Made by a program: the position numbers and the translations under genes
Part shown: in pieces, positions 29,372 through 38,480 of the stretch
Layout: each line of letters starts with the position of its first letter
Position numbering within the stretch: the stretch's first letter is position 1
Assembly (NCBI RefSeq): GCF_021272185.1
Contig: NZ_JAJSEC010000007.1
Location: forward strand, 62,001 to 126,000
Direction: 5' to 3'
Source of the DNA: Roseivivax sp. GX 12232
Lineage (GTDB): Bacteria > Pseudomonadota > Alphaproteobacteria > Rhodobacterales > Rhodobacteraceae
Length of the DNA stretch: 64,000 nucleotides
The notes under the pieces: generated by a model
What the model was told of the DNA's origin: nothing
The model's database searches: none
Seen by the model: only the letters and a program-made list of their open reading frames with translations

Positions 29372-30091
29372 ATGCAGAGTGTGAGCCTTTCTCTTTTCCG
29401 CTTCGACGGGGCCGCGGCGCGGCTCTGGGCGCTGGCGATGATGGGTGGCGCGCGCCCGATGATGCGCAAGGTGCCCGGCCTGGGGTTCTGGAAGCTCTGC
29501 GGTTCGGGCACCGGAGAGGGCTTCACCCCGCTGCCGAACACCGCCGTCTACGCCATCCTCGGGGTCTTCGATTCGCCCCGCGCGGCGCAGGAGGCGACGC
29601 TGGGCGCCCGCCCCTGGACCCGCTTCCGCGCCCACGCCGCCGAGGATTGGACCGTCTATCTGACCCCGATCTCGAGCCGCGGCGCCTGGTCCGGCAGTAC
29701 GCCCTTCACCGAGGTGGCCGACCCCGGCGAGGGCCCGCTGGCCGCGCTGACCCGCGCGACGCTGAAACCCGGGATCGCCGCGCGCTTCTGGCGCCGGGTG
29801 CCGGACATCAGCCGGATGATCGGCGCCGACCCCAATGTCCTGTTCAAGATCGGCATCGGCGAGGTGCCGCTTCTGCACCAGGTCACCTTCTCGGTCTGGC
29901 CCGATGCCGATGCCATGTCCGAATTCGCCCGCCGCTCGGGCCCGCACGCCGAGGCCATCGCCGCGGTGCGCCGGGGCCAGTGGTTCCGCGAAGAGCTTTA
30001 CGCCCGGTTCCGCGTCGCGGGGGAAACCGGCAGCTGGGAAGGCCGCAGCCCGCGCCTTCCGCAATCCACCGCGCCTCTGGAGGCCCGCTGA
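29372..30091 (+). CDS. crtA: Spheroidene monooxygenase
   Basis: CrtA adds a keto group to spheroidene under oxygen, giving spheroidenone. The 239-residue heme-type monooxygenase begins MQSVSLSLFRFDGAAARLWA and contains GFWKLCGSGTGEGFTPLPNT, both characteristic. The start at MQSV matches the family N-terminus; an ATG four codons upstream is an alternative. The frame is open much further upstream but that part is antisense to crtI. The stop overlaps the bchI ATG (TGATG). Its presence fits a phototroph that tolerates or needs oxygen. Confidence 0.93.
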   Translation: MQSVSLSLFRFDGAAARLWALAMMGGARPMMRKVPGLGFWKLCGSGTGEGFTPLPNTAVYAILGVFDSPRAAQEATLGARPWTRFRAHAAEDWTVYLTPISSRGAWSGSTPFTEVADPGEGPLAALTRATLKPGIAARFWRRVPDISRMIGADPNVLFKIGIGEVPLLHQVTFSVWPDADAMSEFARRSGPHAEAIAAVRRGQWFREELYARFRVAGETGSWEGRSPRLPQSTAPLEAR

Positions 30092-31095
30092 TGAAACATG
30101 TCTTCCCCTTCTCCGCCATCGTCGGCCAGGAGCAGATGAAACAGGCGATGATCCTGACCGCGGTCGATCCCGGGATCGGCGGCGTGCTGGTCTTCGGCGA
30201 CCGGGGCACCGGCAAAAGCACCGCGGTGCGGGCGCTGGCCGCGCTGCTGCCGCCGATCCGCGCGGTGATGGGCAGCGCCACCAATGCCGAGAGCCTTGAG
30301 GATGTCGCCGACTGGGACCGCATGGCGGGCCAGGAGATCACCGAGCGCCCGACGCCGGTCGTCGACCTGCCGCTGGGCGCGACCGAGGACCGGGTGGTCG
30401 GCGCGCTCGACATCGAGCGGGCGATCACCCATGGCGAAAAGGCCTTCGAGCCGGGGCTCCTGGCGCGGGCCAACCGGGGATACCTGTACATCGACGAGGT
30501 GAACCTTCTAGAGGACCACATCGTCGACCTGCTGCTCGACGTGGCGCAATCGGGCGAGAACCTGATCGAACGCGAGGGCCTCTCGGTCCGCCATGACGCG
30601 CGCTTCGTGCTGGTGGGCTCGGGCAACCCCGAAGAGGGCGAGCTGCGCCCGCAGCTGCTGGACCGCTTCGGCCTCTCGGTCGAAGTGCGCTCGCCCAGCG
30701 ACATCGAGGAGCGGATCGAGGTGATTCGCCGCCGCGCCGCCTATGAGGCCAATCCCGCCGCCTTCACCGAGAAATGGCAGGAGGCCGACGCCGAGATCCG
30801 CGCGGCCATCCTCGCGGGGCGCGCGGCCCTTCCCGGCGTCGAGGCGGGCGCCGCCGCGCTGCGCGACTGCGCGGAGCTTTGCCTGGCGCTGGGCTCGGAC
30901 GGGCTCCGCGGCGAGCTGACGCTCCTGCGGACCGCGCGGGCGCAGGCCGCCTTCGAGGGCGCCTCGGAAGTCACCCGCGCGCATCTGCGCGGCGTCGCCC
31001 CCATGGCGCTGTCGCACCGGCTGCGCCGCGATCCGCTGGACGAGGCGGGCTCTTCGGCGCGGGTCATGCGGCTTCTGGACGACGTTCTGGCATGA
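30091..31095 (+). CDS. bchI: Magnesium chelatase ATPase subunit I
   Basis: BchI is the AAA+ motor of Mg-chelatase and forms a double ring with BchD. The 334-residue protein has Walker A GDRGTGKST (about residues 36-44), Walker B LYIDEVNLLEDH near 133, and the sensor region GSGNPEEGELRPQLLDRFG near 180. Its ATG overlaps the crtA stop and its stop overlaps the bchD ATG, so crtA-bchI-bchD are coupled. BchH, the substrate subunit, is encoded at the left window edge. Confidence 0.97.
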   Translation: MKHVFPFSAIVGQEQMKQAMILTAVDPGIGGVLVFGDRGTGKSTAVRALAALLPPIRAVMGSATNAESLEDVADWDRMAGQEITERPTPVVDLPLGATEDRVVGALDIERAITHGEKAFEPGLLARANRGYLYIDEVNLLEDHIVDLLLDVAQSGENLIEREGLSVRHDARFVLVGSGNPEEGELRPQLLDRFGLSVEVRSPSDIEERIEVIRRRAAYEANPAAFTEKWQEADAEIRAAILAGRAALPGVEAGAAALRDCAELCLALGSDGLRGELTLLRTARAQAAFEGASEVTRAHLRGVAPMALSHRLRRDPLDEAGSSARVMRLLDDVLA

Positions 31096-32768
31096 AACAG
31101 GACCGGACGGAGACCTGGGTCGCGGGCCACCTGGCCCTGACCCTGCTCGCCGTCGATCCGCGCGGGCTGGGCGGGATGCATCTGCGCGCGCGGGCCTCCC
31201 CGGTGCGGCGCGCCTTCCTTGATCTCGCGCCCGAGGCGCTGCAGCCTTTTCTGCGGCTGCCGCCGACGCTCGACGAGGCGGCGCTTTTCGGCGGGGTGGA
31301 TATCGCGCAAAGCCTGGCCGCAGGACGGATCGTGCTGCAACAGGGTCTGTTATCACGCCCCGGCACCCGCTGCCTGACCATGGCCGAACGGCTGCCGCGC
31401 GGCCGCGCGGCGCAGCTCGCGCAGGTGCTGGACGCGGGCAGCGACGAGGCCGTGCTGCTGCTCGACGAAGGCATCGAGGACGAGGCCGCCCCCGAGGCGC
31501 TGACCGACCGGCTGGCCTTCCGGGTGGACCTCGACGGGGTGCGCGCGCTGGATATCGCGGAGCTGGCGCTGGCCCCCGACGAGATCGCGGCCGCCCGCGC
31601 GCGGCTTTCGGATGTGGACTGCCCCGACGACGCACTCGTGGCGCTGGCGGTGACCGCCGCCCGCGCGGGTGTCGCCTCGCTGCGCGCGCCGCTTCTGGCG
31701 CTCTACGCCGCACGGGCACATGCGGCTCTGAACAGGCGGAATCGGCTCGAAAACGAGGATCTCACCACGGCGGTGGCGCTGGTCCTCGCCCCGCGTGCGA
31801 CCGAGCTTCCTGAAGAGGACGAGAGCGCCGAGCCACCCCCCGAGGAACAGCCGCCGGACGACGACAGCCCGCCGCCCGAGGACAGCGGCGACCCCATGGC
31901 CCTGCCCGAGGACATGCTGATCGAAGCCATGCGCGCCGCCCTGCCCGAAGGCGCGCTTCAGGCGCTCCAGGCCCGCAACACGGCAAAAACCGCGCGCGGC
32001 ACCGGCGCGGGCGCGCGCAAGCGCGGCAACCGGCGCGGGCGGCCCCTGCCCTCGCAGCCCGGACGGCCCAGCAGCGACACCCGCCTCGACCTGATCGCCA
32101 CGCTGCGCGCCGCCGCCCCCTGGCAGAAGTCGCGCCGCGCCGCGGAGCCCGGACGCAGCGGCCTGATCCTGCGGCGCGAGGATTTCCGCGTGAAGGTCTA
32201 CGAGGAACGCTCCGACCGGCTGGTGATCTTCCTGGTCGATGCCTCGGGCTCCGCCGCCATGGCCCGGCTGGCCGAGGCCAAGGGCGCGGTCGAACGGCTT
32301 TTGGGCGACGCCTATGCCAGCCGCGACCACGTTGCGCTGGTGGCCTTCCGCGGCGCGGGCGCACAGCTTCTGCTGCCGCCGACCCGGTCGCTGGTGCAGG
32401 CCAAGCGCGCGCTGGGCGGGCTGCCGGGCGGTGGCGGCACGCCGCTCGCCGCCGGTCTGACCGCCGCCGCCGATCTGGCCGAAAGCGGACGCGCCCAGGG
32501 CATGACCCCGGCGCTTGCGCTTCTGACCGACGGGCGGGCGAATATCGGCTTTGCGGGCCCCGGCCGCGCCGAGGCCGAGGCCGATGCCACCCGCGTCGCG
32601 GCGCGCATCGCCCGGCTGGGCCTGCCGGGGCTGGTCCTCGACACCAACACCCGGCCGAAGTCGGCGCTCTCCGATCTCGCGCGGCGCATGGGCGCGGCTT
32701 ATCTACCGCTGCCGCGCGCCGATGCCGGGGCGATCTCGCGCTCGGTGGCAGATGCACTTGGCGGCTGA
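31092..32768 (+). CDS. bchD: Magnesium chelatase subunit D
   Basis: BchD is the second AAA-like subunit of Mg-chelatase. The 558-residue protein has a degenerate N-terminal AAA-like half lacking a clear Walker A motif, an acidic proline-rich linker (about residues 238-275), and a C-terminal von Willebrand A domain. The metal-site motif DASGSAAMA (DxSxS) lies near 382 and LLTDGRANIG near 480. This domain plan is typical of BchD. It is four bases overlapped with bchI and 17 bases overlapped with bchO. Confidence 0.96.
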   Translation: MKQDRTETWVAGHLALTLLAVDPRGLGGMHLRARASPVRRAFLDLAPEALQPFLRLPPTLDEAALFGGVDIAQSLAAGRIVLQQGLLSRPGTRCLTMAERLPRGRAAQLAQVLDAGSDEAVLLLDEGIEDEAAPEALTDRLAFRVDLDGVRALDIAELALAPDEIAAARARLSDVDCPDDALVALAVTAARAGVASLRAPLLALYAARAHAALNRRNRLENEDLTTAVALVLAPRATELPEEDESAEPPPEEQPPDDDSPPPEDSGDPMALPEDMLIEAMRAALPEGALQALQARNTAKTARGTGAGARKRGNRRGRPLPSQPGRPSSDTRLDLIATLRAAAPWQKSRRAAEPGRSGLILRREDFRVKVYEERSDRLVIFLVDASGSAAMARLAEAKGAVERLLGDAYASRDHVALVAFRGAGAQLLLPPTRSLVQAKRALGGLPGGGGTPLAAGLTAAADLAESGRAQGMTPALALLTDGRANIGFAGPGRAEAEADATRVAARIARLGLPGLVLDTNTRPKSALSDLARRMGAAYLPLPRADAGAISRSVADALGG

Positions 32769-33627
32769 GGCCCCTGCCCCGGCGCTGCACGGCGATTGGC
32801 CCCATGCGGCGCAATCGCGCTTTGCCCGCGTGCGCCCGCATCACTGGCACATCCAGGAGATGGGCCAGGGCCCGGAGATCCTGTTCCTGCACGGCGCAGG
32901 CGGCGCCACCCACAGTTGGCGCGGCGTGCTGCCCGCGCTGGAGGCGTTCCGTGGCGTGGCCGTCGACCTGCCGGGACACGGGTTCACCAAGCTCGGCGCG
33001 CGGCAGCGGTCCTCGCTCGAATGCATCGCGCAGGACCTGGCCGCGCTCTGCGCCTCGGAGGGCTGGGACATCAAGGGCATCGTCGGCCATTCCGCCGGCG
33101 GGGCCATCGCGCTGAGGCTCTCGGGGCTCTTGCCCGGCAGCCCGCCGGTCCTGGCGATCAACCCCGCGCTGCAGCCCTTCCACGGGGTCGCGGGCGTGGT
33201 CTTTCCCATGGCGGCGCGGGCCATCGCCACCCTGCCCTTCGCGGTCGACCTGATCCGCCGGACATTGGTGGCCCCGGACCGCGCGGCGCAGCTTCTCGCG
33301 GGCACCGGCTCACGGCTCGATCCCGAGGGCGTGGCGCTTTACGCCCGGCTCCTGCGCCAGCGCGCGCATGTCGAAGGCGCGCTTCTGATGATGGCGCAAT
33401 GGTCGCTCGAAGGGCTCATGGCGGATCTGCCCAAGCTCGGGACCAAGGCGCTGTTTCTTGTGGGCGACGGCGACCGCACGGTGCCCCCGGTGACCGCGCT
33501 CGAGGCCGCCCGGCAGATGCCCGCCGCCGAGGTCGAGAGCCTCGGTCCGCTGGGCCATCTGGCCCATGAAGAGGCGCCCGCAGAGGTCGCTCGCCGGATC
33601 GAGACCTTCTTCGCGCTTCACGCTTGA
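32752..33627 (+). CDS. bchO: Mg-chelatase-associated alpha/beta hydrolase BchO
   Basis: BchO is an alpha/beta-hydrolase-fold protein found with bchID in photosynthesis clusters and thought to aid Mg-protoporphyrin formation; its substrate is unproven. The 291-residue product has the oxyanion region LFLHGAGGATHSWRG near residue 44, nucleophile elbow GHSAGGAI near 118, a DGDRTVP segment near 243 and a late histidine in LGHLAHEE. The chosen ATG lies inside the end of bchD; it gives MHLAAEAPAPALHGDWPHA, which suits the family. It is the last recognisable photosynthesis gene on this side. Confidence 0.88.
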   Translation: MHLAAEAPAPALHGDWPHAAQSRFARVRPHHWHIQEMGQGPEILFLHGAGGATHSWRGVLPALEAFRGVAVDLPGHGFTKLGARQRSSLECIAQDLAALCASEGWDIKGIVGHSAGGAIALRLSGLLPGSPPVLAINPALQPFHGVAGVVFPMAARAIATLPFAVDLIRRTLVAPDRAAQLLAGTGSRLDPEGVALYARLLRQRAHVEGALLMMAQWSLEGLMADLPKLGTKALFLVGDGDRTVPPVTALEAARQMPAAEVESLGPLGHLAHEEAPAEVARRIETFFALHA

Positions 33628-33658
33628 AGCCCCCGGACAATCGGCGCACACCTGCCGC

Positions 33659-34894
33659 ATGGCCCTGATCCAATTCCTGCGCGGCAACGCGCCCTGGCTC
33701 GCCGCCGGCGCGATGCTGACTTTCCTGTCGAGCTTCGGCCAGACCTTCTTCATCTCGATCTTCGCGGGCGAGATCCGCGAGGCCTTCGACCTGAGCCACG
33801 CCCGCTGGGGCGCGATCTACGCCGGCGGCACCACCGCCTCGGCGCTGGTCATGGTCTGGGCCGGCGGGCTGACCGACCGCTTCCGCAGCCGCATCCTGGG
33901 CACCGGCGTCCTCTGCGCGCTGGCCATGGCCTGCCTGTTCATGGCGGTGAACACCGCCGCGGCCCTTCTGCCGCTGGCGATCTTCGCGCTGCGCTTCGCG
34001 GGGCAAGGCATGATGAGCCATATCGCGCTTTCGGCCATGTCGCGCTGGTTCGTGGCGACCCGCGGCAGGGCCCTGAGCGTCGCGAGCCTCGGGGTGACGC
34101 TGGGCAACGCGGTGCTGCCGGTGATCTTCGTCTGGCTCATGGCGACGACCGATTGGCGGCTGCTCTGGGTGCTGGCGGCGGGCGTGGCGCTGCTGGGCGT
34201 GCCGGCGCTGCTTCTGTTCTTGCGCCGCGAGCGGACGCCGCAGTCTTTCGCCGAGGAAAGCGCCGGGGCCTTCGGCATGGGCGGGCGGCACTGGACCCGG
34301 CTCGAGGCGCTGCGCCACCCACTGTTCTGGCTGATGGTGCCCGCGCTCATGGGGCCGCCGGCCTGGGGCACGGCCTTCTTCTTCCAGCAGGTGCATTACG
34401 CCGAGGCCAACGGCTGGCCGCTGATCGCCGTGGTCTCCTGGATGCCGGTCTTCACCGTGGTCACCGTCGCGGCCATGCTGGCCTCGGGCTGGGCCATCGA
34501 CCGTTTCGGCGTGGCGCGGACCTTCCCGCTGGTGCAGCTGCCCGCGGTCGCGGCCTTCCTGGTCTTCGCCGTGGCGCCCAGCCCGCTGTTTGTCGGGCTG
34601 GGGCTCTTGTTCTTCGGGCTGACCCAGGGCGCCCAGGCAACCCAGCCGCCGGCCTTCTGGGCGGAGTTCTACGGCACCCGCCACATCGGGGCGATCAAGG
34701 CGCTGGGCGCGGCGGTCATGGTCTTCGGCACGGCGCTGGGGCCCGGGGTCACCGGGCTGCTGATCGACCTCGGCATCGGAATCGGCGCGCAATACGCCGG
34801 CATGGCGGTCTATTTCCTGGGGGCGACGGCGCTCATGGCGCTGGGGCTCGCGCGCTTTCGCGACAGCGTGCCGCGCTCAGCGCAGCCGGCGTAG
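33659..34894 (+). CDS. Major facilitator superfamily transporter
   Basis: A 411-residue polytopic protein with about twelve membrane segments. GGLTDRFRSRILG at about residues 63-75 is the loop 2-3 motif typical of major facilitators, and an arginine-rich central loop (LRRERTPQSF) splits the two halves. The substrate cannot be read from sequence. It begins 31 bases after bchO on the same strand, but it is not a known photosynthesis gene. Its 3' end overlaps the end of the convergent Smr gene by 18 bases. An upstream start inside bchO is possible but not favoured. Confidence 0.85.
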   Translation: MALIQFLRGNAPWLAAGAMLTFLSSFGQTFFISIFAGEIREAFDLSHARWGAIYAGGTTASALVMVWAGGLTDRFRSRILGTGVLCALAMACLFMAVNTAAALLPLAIFALRFAGQGMMSHIALSAMSRWFVATRGRALSVASLGVTLGNAVLPVIFVWLMATTDWRLLWVLAAGVALLGVPALLLFLRRERTPQSFAEESAGAFGMGGRHWTRLEALRHPLFWLMVPALMGPPAWGTAFFFQQVHYAEANGWPLIAVVSWMPVFTVVTVAAMLASGWAIDRFGVARTFPLVQLPAVAAFLVFAVAPSPLFVGLGLLFFGLTQGAQATQPPAFWAEFYGTRHIGAIKALGAAVMVFGTALGPGVTGLLIDLGIGIGAQYAGMAVYFLGATALMALGLARFRDSVPRSAQPA

Positions 34895-35470
34895 ATAGAC
34901 GTAATAGGCCCCGCCGCCGCCATGGCGGATATGCGCCTCGGAGATCTGCAGCACCGCCGCGCCCAGAGGCGCCATGCGCAGCCATTGCGGCACCTGGGAT
35001 TTCAGCACGCCCCGGCGGCGCGGCGCGGGGTCATAGGGATCCTCGCGCTGGCCCTTGCCGGTGATCACCAGCACCAGCCGCAGCCCGCGCGCCTGCGAGG
35101 ACAGGATGAAGCGCACCAGCGCGGGATGCGCGCGGTCGAGCGTCATGCCATGCAGGTCGATGCGGCCCTCGGGCTTGAGCTTGCCGCGCTTCATCCGGGT
35201 GAAGGCCTTGCTGTCCATGGCGACCGGGTCGCGCGCCAGCCGCCCGGCGGTGGTCTCGGGGCGGCTGTAGCCCTTGGGCCGGGTCGCGGCGGCTTCGCCC
35301 AGGGAAAACCGCGGCAGGGGCGCGGCGCCCGGCGCGCGCGGCGGCGGCTCCTTCGGCGCCGGCGTCGAGGGCGCGCGGGCGGGTTTCTCGGATTTGCTGA
35401 GCTTGCGGGTCGAGCGGGCGACCTCGGCCCATAGCTCGAGCTCTTCGGGCCGGACCTTGCGTCGGCTCAT
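34877..35470 (-). CDS. Smr/MutS2-domain protein
   Basis: A 197-residue protein with a basic, proline- and alanine-rich N-terminal half (about residues 1-95) and a C-terminal Smr domain. The domain signatures are RIDLHGMTLDRAHPAL near residue 103 and VLVITGKG near 131; Smr domains often have nuclease activity on DNA or RNA. Alphaproteobacteria carry such a gene next to mltA and a Tim44-like gene, as here, with a four-base overlap with mltA. The physiological role is not established. Confidence 0.88.
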   Translation of the reverse strand: MSRRKVRPEELELWAEVARSTRKLSKSEKPARAPSTPAPKEPPPRAPGAAPLPRFSLGEAAATRPKGYSRPETTAGRLARDPVAMDSKAFTRMKRGKLKPEGRIDLHGMTLDRAHPALVRFILSSQARGLRLVLVITGKGQREDPYDPAPRRRGVLKSQVPQWLRMAPLGAAVLQISEAHIRHGGGGAYYVYLRRLR

Positions 35471-36519
35471 AGGGTCGGATCCGGCAGGAGCGCATAGGCC
35501 CGCTGGATCGGAAAGAGCACTACCATGCGGCCCGGATCGCGCAGCGAACCCGCCCAGTCGCCGGCCTCGGCGCCGGTGCCGACGAAGATATCGGCGCGCT
35601 GCGCGCCCTTGATCGCCGAACCGGTGTCCTGGGCGACCATGAGCCGGCGCAGGCTGTCGCGGCCGTCCTTCTCGATCCAGACCGGCGCGCCGAGCGGGGT
35701 GTAATCGGGATCGACCGCGATCGAGCGCATCGGCGTGATCGAGCGGTTCATCGCGCCAAGCGGGCCTTTCTCGGCGGGAACCTCGCTCACCTCGCGGAAG
35801 AAGACGTAAGAGGGGTTGTGGAACAGAAGCTCGCGCCCCTCGACCGGGTTGTCGCGCACCCAGGACTTGATCCGGTCGGCGGAGACCTCGTGCTCGGTAA
35901 AGGTGCCGCGGCGGATCAGCTCCAGCCCGATCGAGCGGTAGTCATGGCCGTTGGAGCCGCCGTAACCCACGCGCAAGACGTCGCCATCGGGCAGGCGGAT
36001 GCGGCCAGAACCTTGAATTTGCAGGAAGAACAGCTCGACCGGGTCGTCGACCCAGGCGATCTCGAGGCCGCGGTCCTGCATGGTATCACCCTCGAGGATG
36101 TCGCGGCGCGAGAGCCAGGGGCCCTTGGCGCTGCGGGCCTCGGGCGGCAGGGCATAGACCGGGTAGCGGTAGCGGGCGTCCGGGCTGCGGGCGCCGTCGA
36201 GCTCGGGTTCGAAATAGCCGGTGAAGAGCGCCTCGTCGGAGCCATGGGTGATCCGCACCGGGCGGAAGAACAGCTCGAAGAAGGCGCGGGGGTCGGGGTC
36301 GTCTGCGGCGGCGCGGCAGAGCGCGCGCCAATCGGGATCGTCGAGGTCCCGGCAGGTCTCGTTGAAGGCGGAGAGGGCGGCGGCATGGTCATCCTCCGCC
36401 CATCCGTCCAGATCGGCGAAGGAGAGGATCTCGTATCGCGGGCCGTCGCTGTCGGCCGTGCCGGTTCCGGGTGCCATGCCCAACCCCGCCAGTAGTATCG
36501 CCGCCAGCCTCCGGATCAT
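35467..36519 (-). CDS. mltA: Membrane-bound lytic transglycosylase MltA
   Basis: MltA cleaves peptidoglycan glycan strands to 1,6-anhydromuropeptides. The 350-residue protein has an N-terminal signal-like segment (MIRRLAAILLAGLGMA), the MltA core with FTGYFEPELDGARSPDA near residue 98 and FFLQIQGSGRIRLPDG near 164, and a C-terminal 3D domain with catalytic-type aspartates in VAQDTGSAIKGAQRADIFVG near 300. No lipobox cysteine is obvious, so lipid anchoring is doubtful. The ATG overlaps the stop of the Tim44-like gene. Confidence 0.94.
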   Translation of the reverse strand: MIRRLAAILLAGLGMAPGTGTADSDGPRYEILSFADLDGWAEDDHAAALSAFNETCRDLDDPDWRALCRAAADDPDPRAFFELFFRPVRITHGSDEALFTGYFEPELDGARSPDARYRYPVYALPPEARSAKGPWLSRRDILEGDTMQDRGLEIAWVDDPVELFFLQIQGSGRIRLPDGDVLRVGYGGSNGHDYRSIGLELIRRGTFTEHEVSADRIKSWVRDNPVEGRELLFHNPSYVFFREVSEVPAEKGPLGAMNRSITPMRSIAVDPDYTPLGAPVWIEKDGRDSLRRLMVAQDTGSAIKGAQRADIFVGTGAEAGDWAGSLRDPGRMVVLFPIQRAYALLPDPTL

Positions 36520-37175
36520 TCGCCCGTGGCGATGAGCTGCCAGTTCGGATCGTCGCTGCCCATCCGGCGGGCATAGGTCCAGACATCGCGCTGGCGCTTG
36601 ATCTTCGTCGGGCTGCCCTCGACCAGCGTGCCTTCCTGGTCGTAGACCGCAAAGGTCAGCTCGCCGATGTAGCGCACGGTGAGCTCGGCCTCGCCGGTCT
36701 CCTTGTCGAAGGTGGCCTCTTCGAGGACCGTCTCGCGGACGCCGACGAACTCGGCCTCGACGGTGAGGCCCTGCTGCTCGCGGTGGGCGATGCCCTCGGC
36801 GAAGCTTTCGTAGACATCGGGCGAGAGGAAGGGTTTCAGGTCCTCGACCTTGCCTTTCTCGTAGCCCATCAGGATCATCTCGTAGGCGCCGCGCGCGCCG
36901 CCGAGGAACTCGCCGACGGAAAAGCCCGGCTCGATGCGCTTCATCTCGGCCAGGGCCTCGGCGCTTTCGGAGCCTTCCTCGACGTGGTCGACGATGTCGG
37001 GATCGGGTCCGCCCTCGATCACCTCGAAATCCCGGCGGTCGGCCTGGGGCGCGGATTGCCGCTCATTGCGGGGACGTTCGAAACCCTCGCGGGTGCCTAG
37101 GACGTTCTTCAACCGCAGGATCAGGAAAATGGCGATCCCGGCCAGGACGAGAAGCTGAAGGATGGGCGAATTCAT
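36516..37175 (-). CDS. Tim44/TimA-like membrane-anchored protein
   Basis: A 219-residue protein with a single N-terminal membrane helix (about residues 6-20, LQLLVLAGIAIFLIL), a charged linker, and a C-terminal Tim44-like domain (about 75-215) containing FLGGARGAYEMILMGYEKGK and the final NPNW-type ending DDPNWQLIATGE. Such proteins are common in alphaproteobacteria and are linked to the inner membrane; the exact function is unknown. It is divergent from fxsA and heads the run with mltA and the Smr gene. Confidence 0.88.
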   Translation of the reverse strand: MNSPILQLLVLAGIAIFLILRLKNVLGTREGFERPRNERQSAPQADRRDFEVIEGGPDPDIVDHVEEGSESAEALAEMKRIEPGFSVGEFLGGARGAYEMILMGYEKGKVEDLKPFLSPDVYESFAEGIAHREQQGLTVEAEFVGVRETVLEEATFDKETGEAELTVRYIGELTFAVYDQEGTLVEGSPTKIKRQRDVWTYARRMGSDDPNWQLIATGE

Positions 37176-37283
37176 GGGACCTCGCGGATGAGCCTGTAGA
37201 ACCGTTCAAGTTCCGTTCCTATGTAGGCAGGGACCGGTCGTGAGTCCACCAATGGAAGGGTGGGACGAAGAAAGGATATTGTG

Positions 37284-37859
37284 ATGTGGCTGCTCCTCGC
37301 ATTCATCGGCGTTCCGCTGATCGAGATCGCGCTGTTCATCCAGGTCGGCGGCCTGATCGGCCTTTGGCCGACGCTGGCGGTGGTCGTGGTGACCGCGGTG
37401 ATCGGCACCTACCTGGTGCGATCGCAGGGCGCGATGGCGCTTTCCGAGCTGCGCGGCTCCTTCAGCGAGCTGCGTGATCCGACCGAACCGCTGGCGCATG
37501 GGGCGATGATCCTGTTGGCCGGCGCGCTCTTGCTGACGCCGGGGTTCTTCACCGACGCGGTGGGTTTCGCGCTGCTGACGCCGCCGTTCCGGCGCGCGGC
37601 GCTGGCCTATGCGAAGAAACACGTGAAGGTGCAGCGCTTCGACATGGGTGGCGCGGCGCGGCATCCAGGGCAGGGGCCGCGGCCCGGTCCGGGTGCCAGT
37701 CCGCACCCGGGCGCAGGCGCGGGTCCGCGTCCGGGCCATCCCGGCGCAGGCGCGGGCGGGCATCGTCCGGGCGAGGATGTGATCGACGGCGAATACACCG
37801 AGATCGACCCCGCCAAGCGGCCCACCCATCCCGGTACGTCAGGCTGGACTAAACATTGA
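37284..37859 (+). CDS. fxsA: FxsA family membrane protein
   Basis: FxsA is an inner-membrane protein whose overproduction relieves phage F exclusion in E. coli; its cellular role is unclear. The 191-residue protein has three or four hydrophobic segments in its first 100 residues, with the FxsA pattern PLIEIALFIQVGGLIGLWPT and LLTPGFFTDAVGFALLTPP. The last 70 residues form a Pro-Gly-His-Ala-rich tail of imperfect repeats, absent from short homologues. AAGGA eight bases upstream favours this ATG. Confidence 0.9.
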   Translation: MWLLLAFIGVPLIEIALFIQVGGLIGLWPTLAVVVVTAVIGTYLVRSQGAMALSELRGSFSELRDPTEPLAHGAMILLAGALLLTPGFFTDAVGFALLTPPFRRAALAYAKKHVKVQRFDMGGAARHPGQGPRPGPGASPHPGAGAGPRPGHPGAGAGGHRPGEDVIDGEYTEIDPAKRPTHPGTSGWTKH

Positions 37860-37924
37860 GCCCGCGGCGCGCTCTTGCTACCGGTGTGCGAGATTTTTGA
37901 TCCATCACCGATAGGATTTACCCG

Positions 37925-38449
37925 ATGAGCGACACTTCGACCAACCAGGGCAGCGGCAACGGCGCTGCCGAACAGCCCCCCGCGCAGCCCAAGCTGAACG
38001 TGCTGGCCCAATACATCCGCGACATGTCCTTCGAGAACGTGCTCGCGCAGAAGGGCGCCACGGGCGAGACGCAGCCGGACGTGCAGGTGCAGGTCAACCT
38101 CGACGCGCGCAAGCGCCAGACCGAGAACCAGTACGAAGTGGTGATGAAGCTCACCGTGACCAACAAGTCGAAGTCGAGCGGCGACACGCTCTTCCTGATG
38201 GAGCTGGATTACGCTGGCATCTTTCAGGTCGAGAACGTGCCGCAGGACCAGCTGCATCCCTTCCTGCTGATCGAATGCCCGCGCATGCTCTTCCCCTTTG
38301 CGCGGCGGATCGTGTCGGATGTGACCCGCGACGGGGGCTTCCCGCCGCTGAACCTCGAGACCATCGACTTCGTCTCGCTCTACCGCGCGGAACTGCAGCG
38401 GCGCCAGCAGGCGCAGGCGGCGCAATCCGAGCAGAGCGGCCAGGCCTGA
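37925..38449 (+). CDS. secB: Protein-export chaperone SecB
   Basis: SecB keeps preproteins unfolded and passes them to SecA. The 174-residue acidic protein has the SecB core (LNVLAQYIRDMSFENVLAQKG near residue 24, LMELDYAGIFQVENVPQDQL near 92, CPRMLFPFARRIVSDVTRDGGFPPL near 117) with a Gln-rich tail. Placement between fxsA and dnaQ/coaE/aroE near the origin is the usual alphaproteobacterial arrangement. A terminator-like hairpin follows. Confidence 0.97.
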   Translation: MSDTSTNQGSGNGAAEQPPAQPKLNVLAQYIRDMSFENVLAQKGATGETQPDVQVQVNLDARKRQTENQYEVVMKLTVTNKSKSSGDTLFLMELDYAGIFQVENVPQDQLHPFLLIECPRMLFPFARRIVSDVTRDGGFPPLNLETIDFVSLYRAELQRRQQAQAAQSEQSGQA

Positions 38450-38462
38450 TCGGCGCTTTTGG

Positions 38463-38480
38463 GGGCCGGGGAACCGGCCC
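38463..38480. terminator. Hairpin between convergent secB and dnaQ
   Basis: Perfect 7-base stem GGGCCGG / CCGGCCC with a GGAA loop, ending one base before the dnaQ stop codon. A CTTTT lies just ahead of it on the plus strand, which becomes AAAAG after the hairpin on the minus strand. It is likely a shared terminator. Confidence 0.65.
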
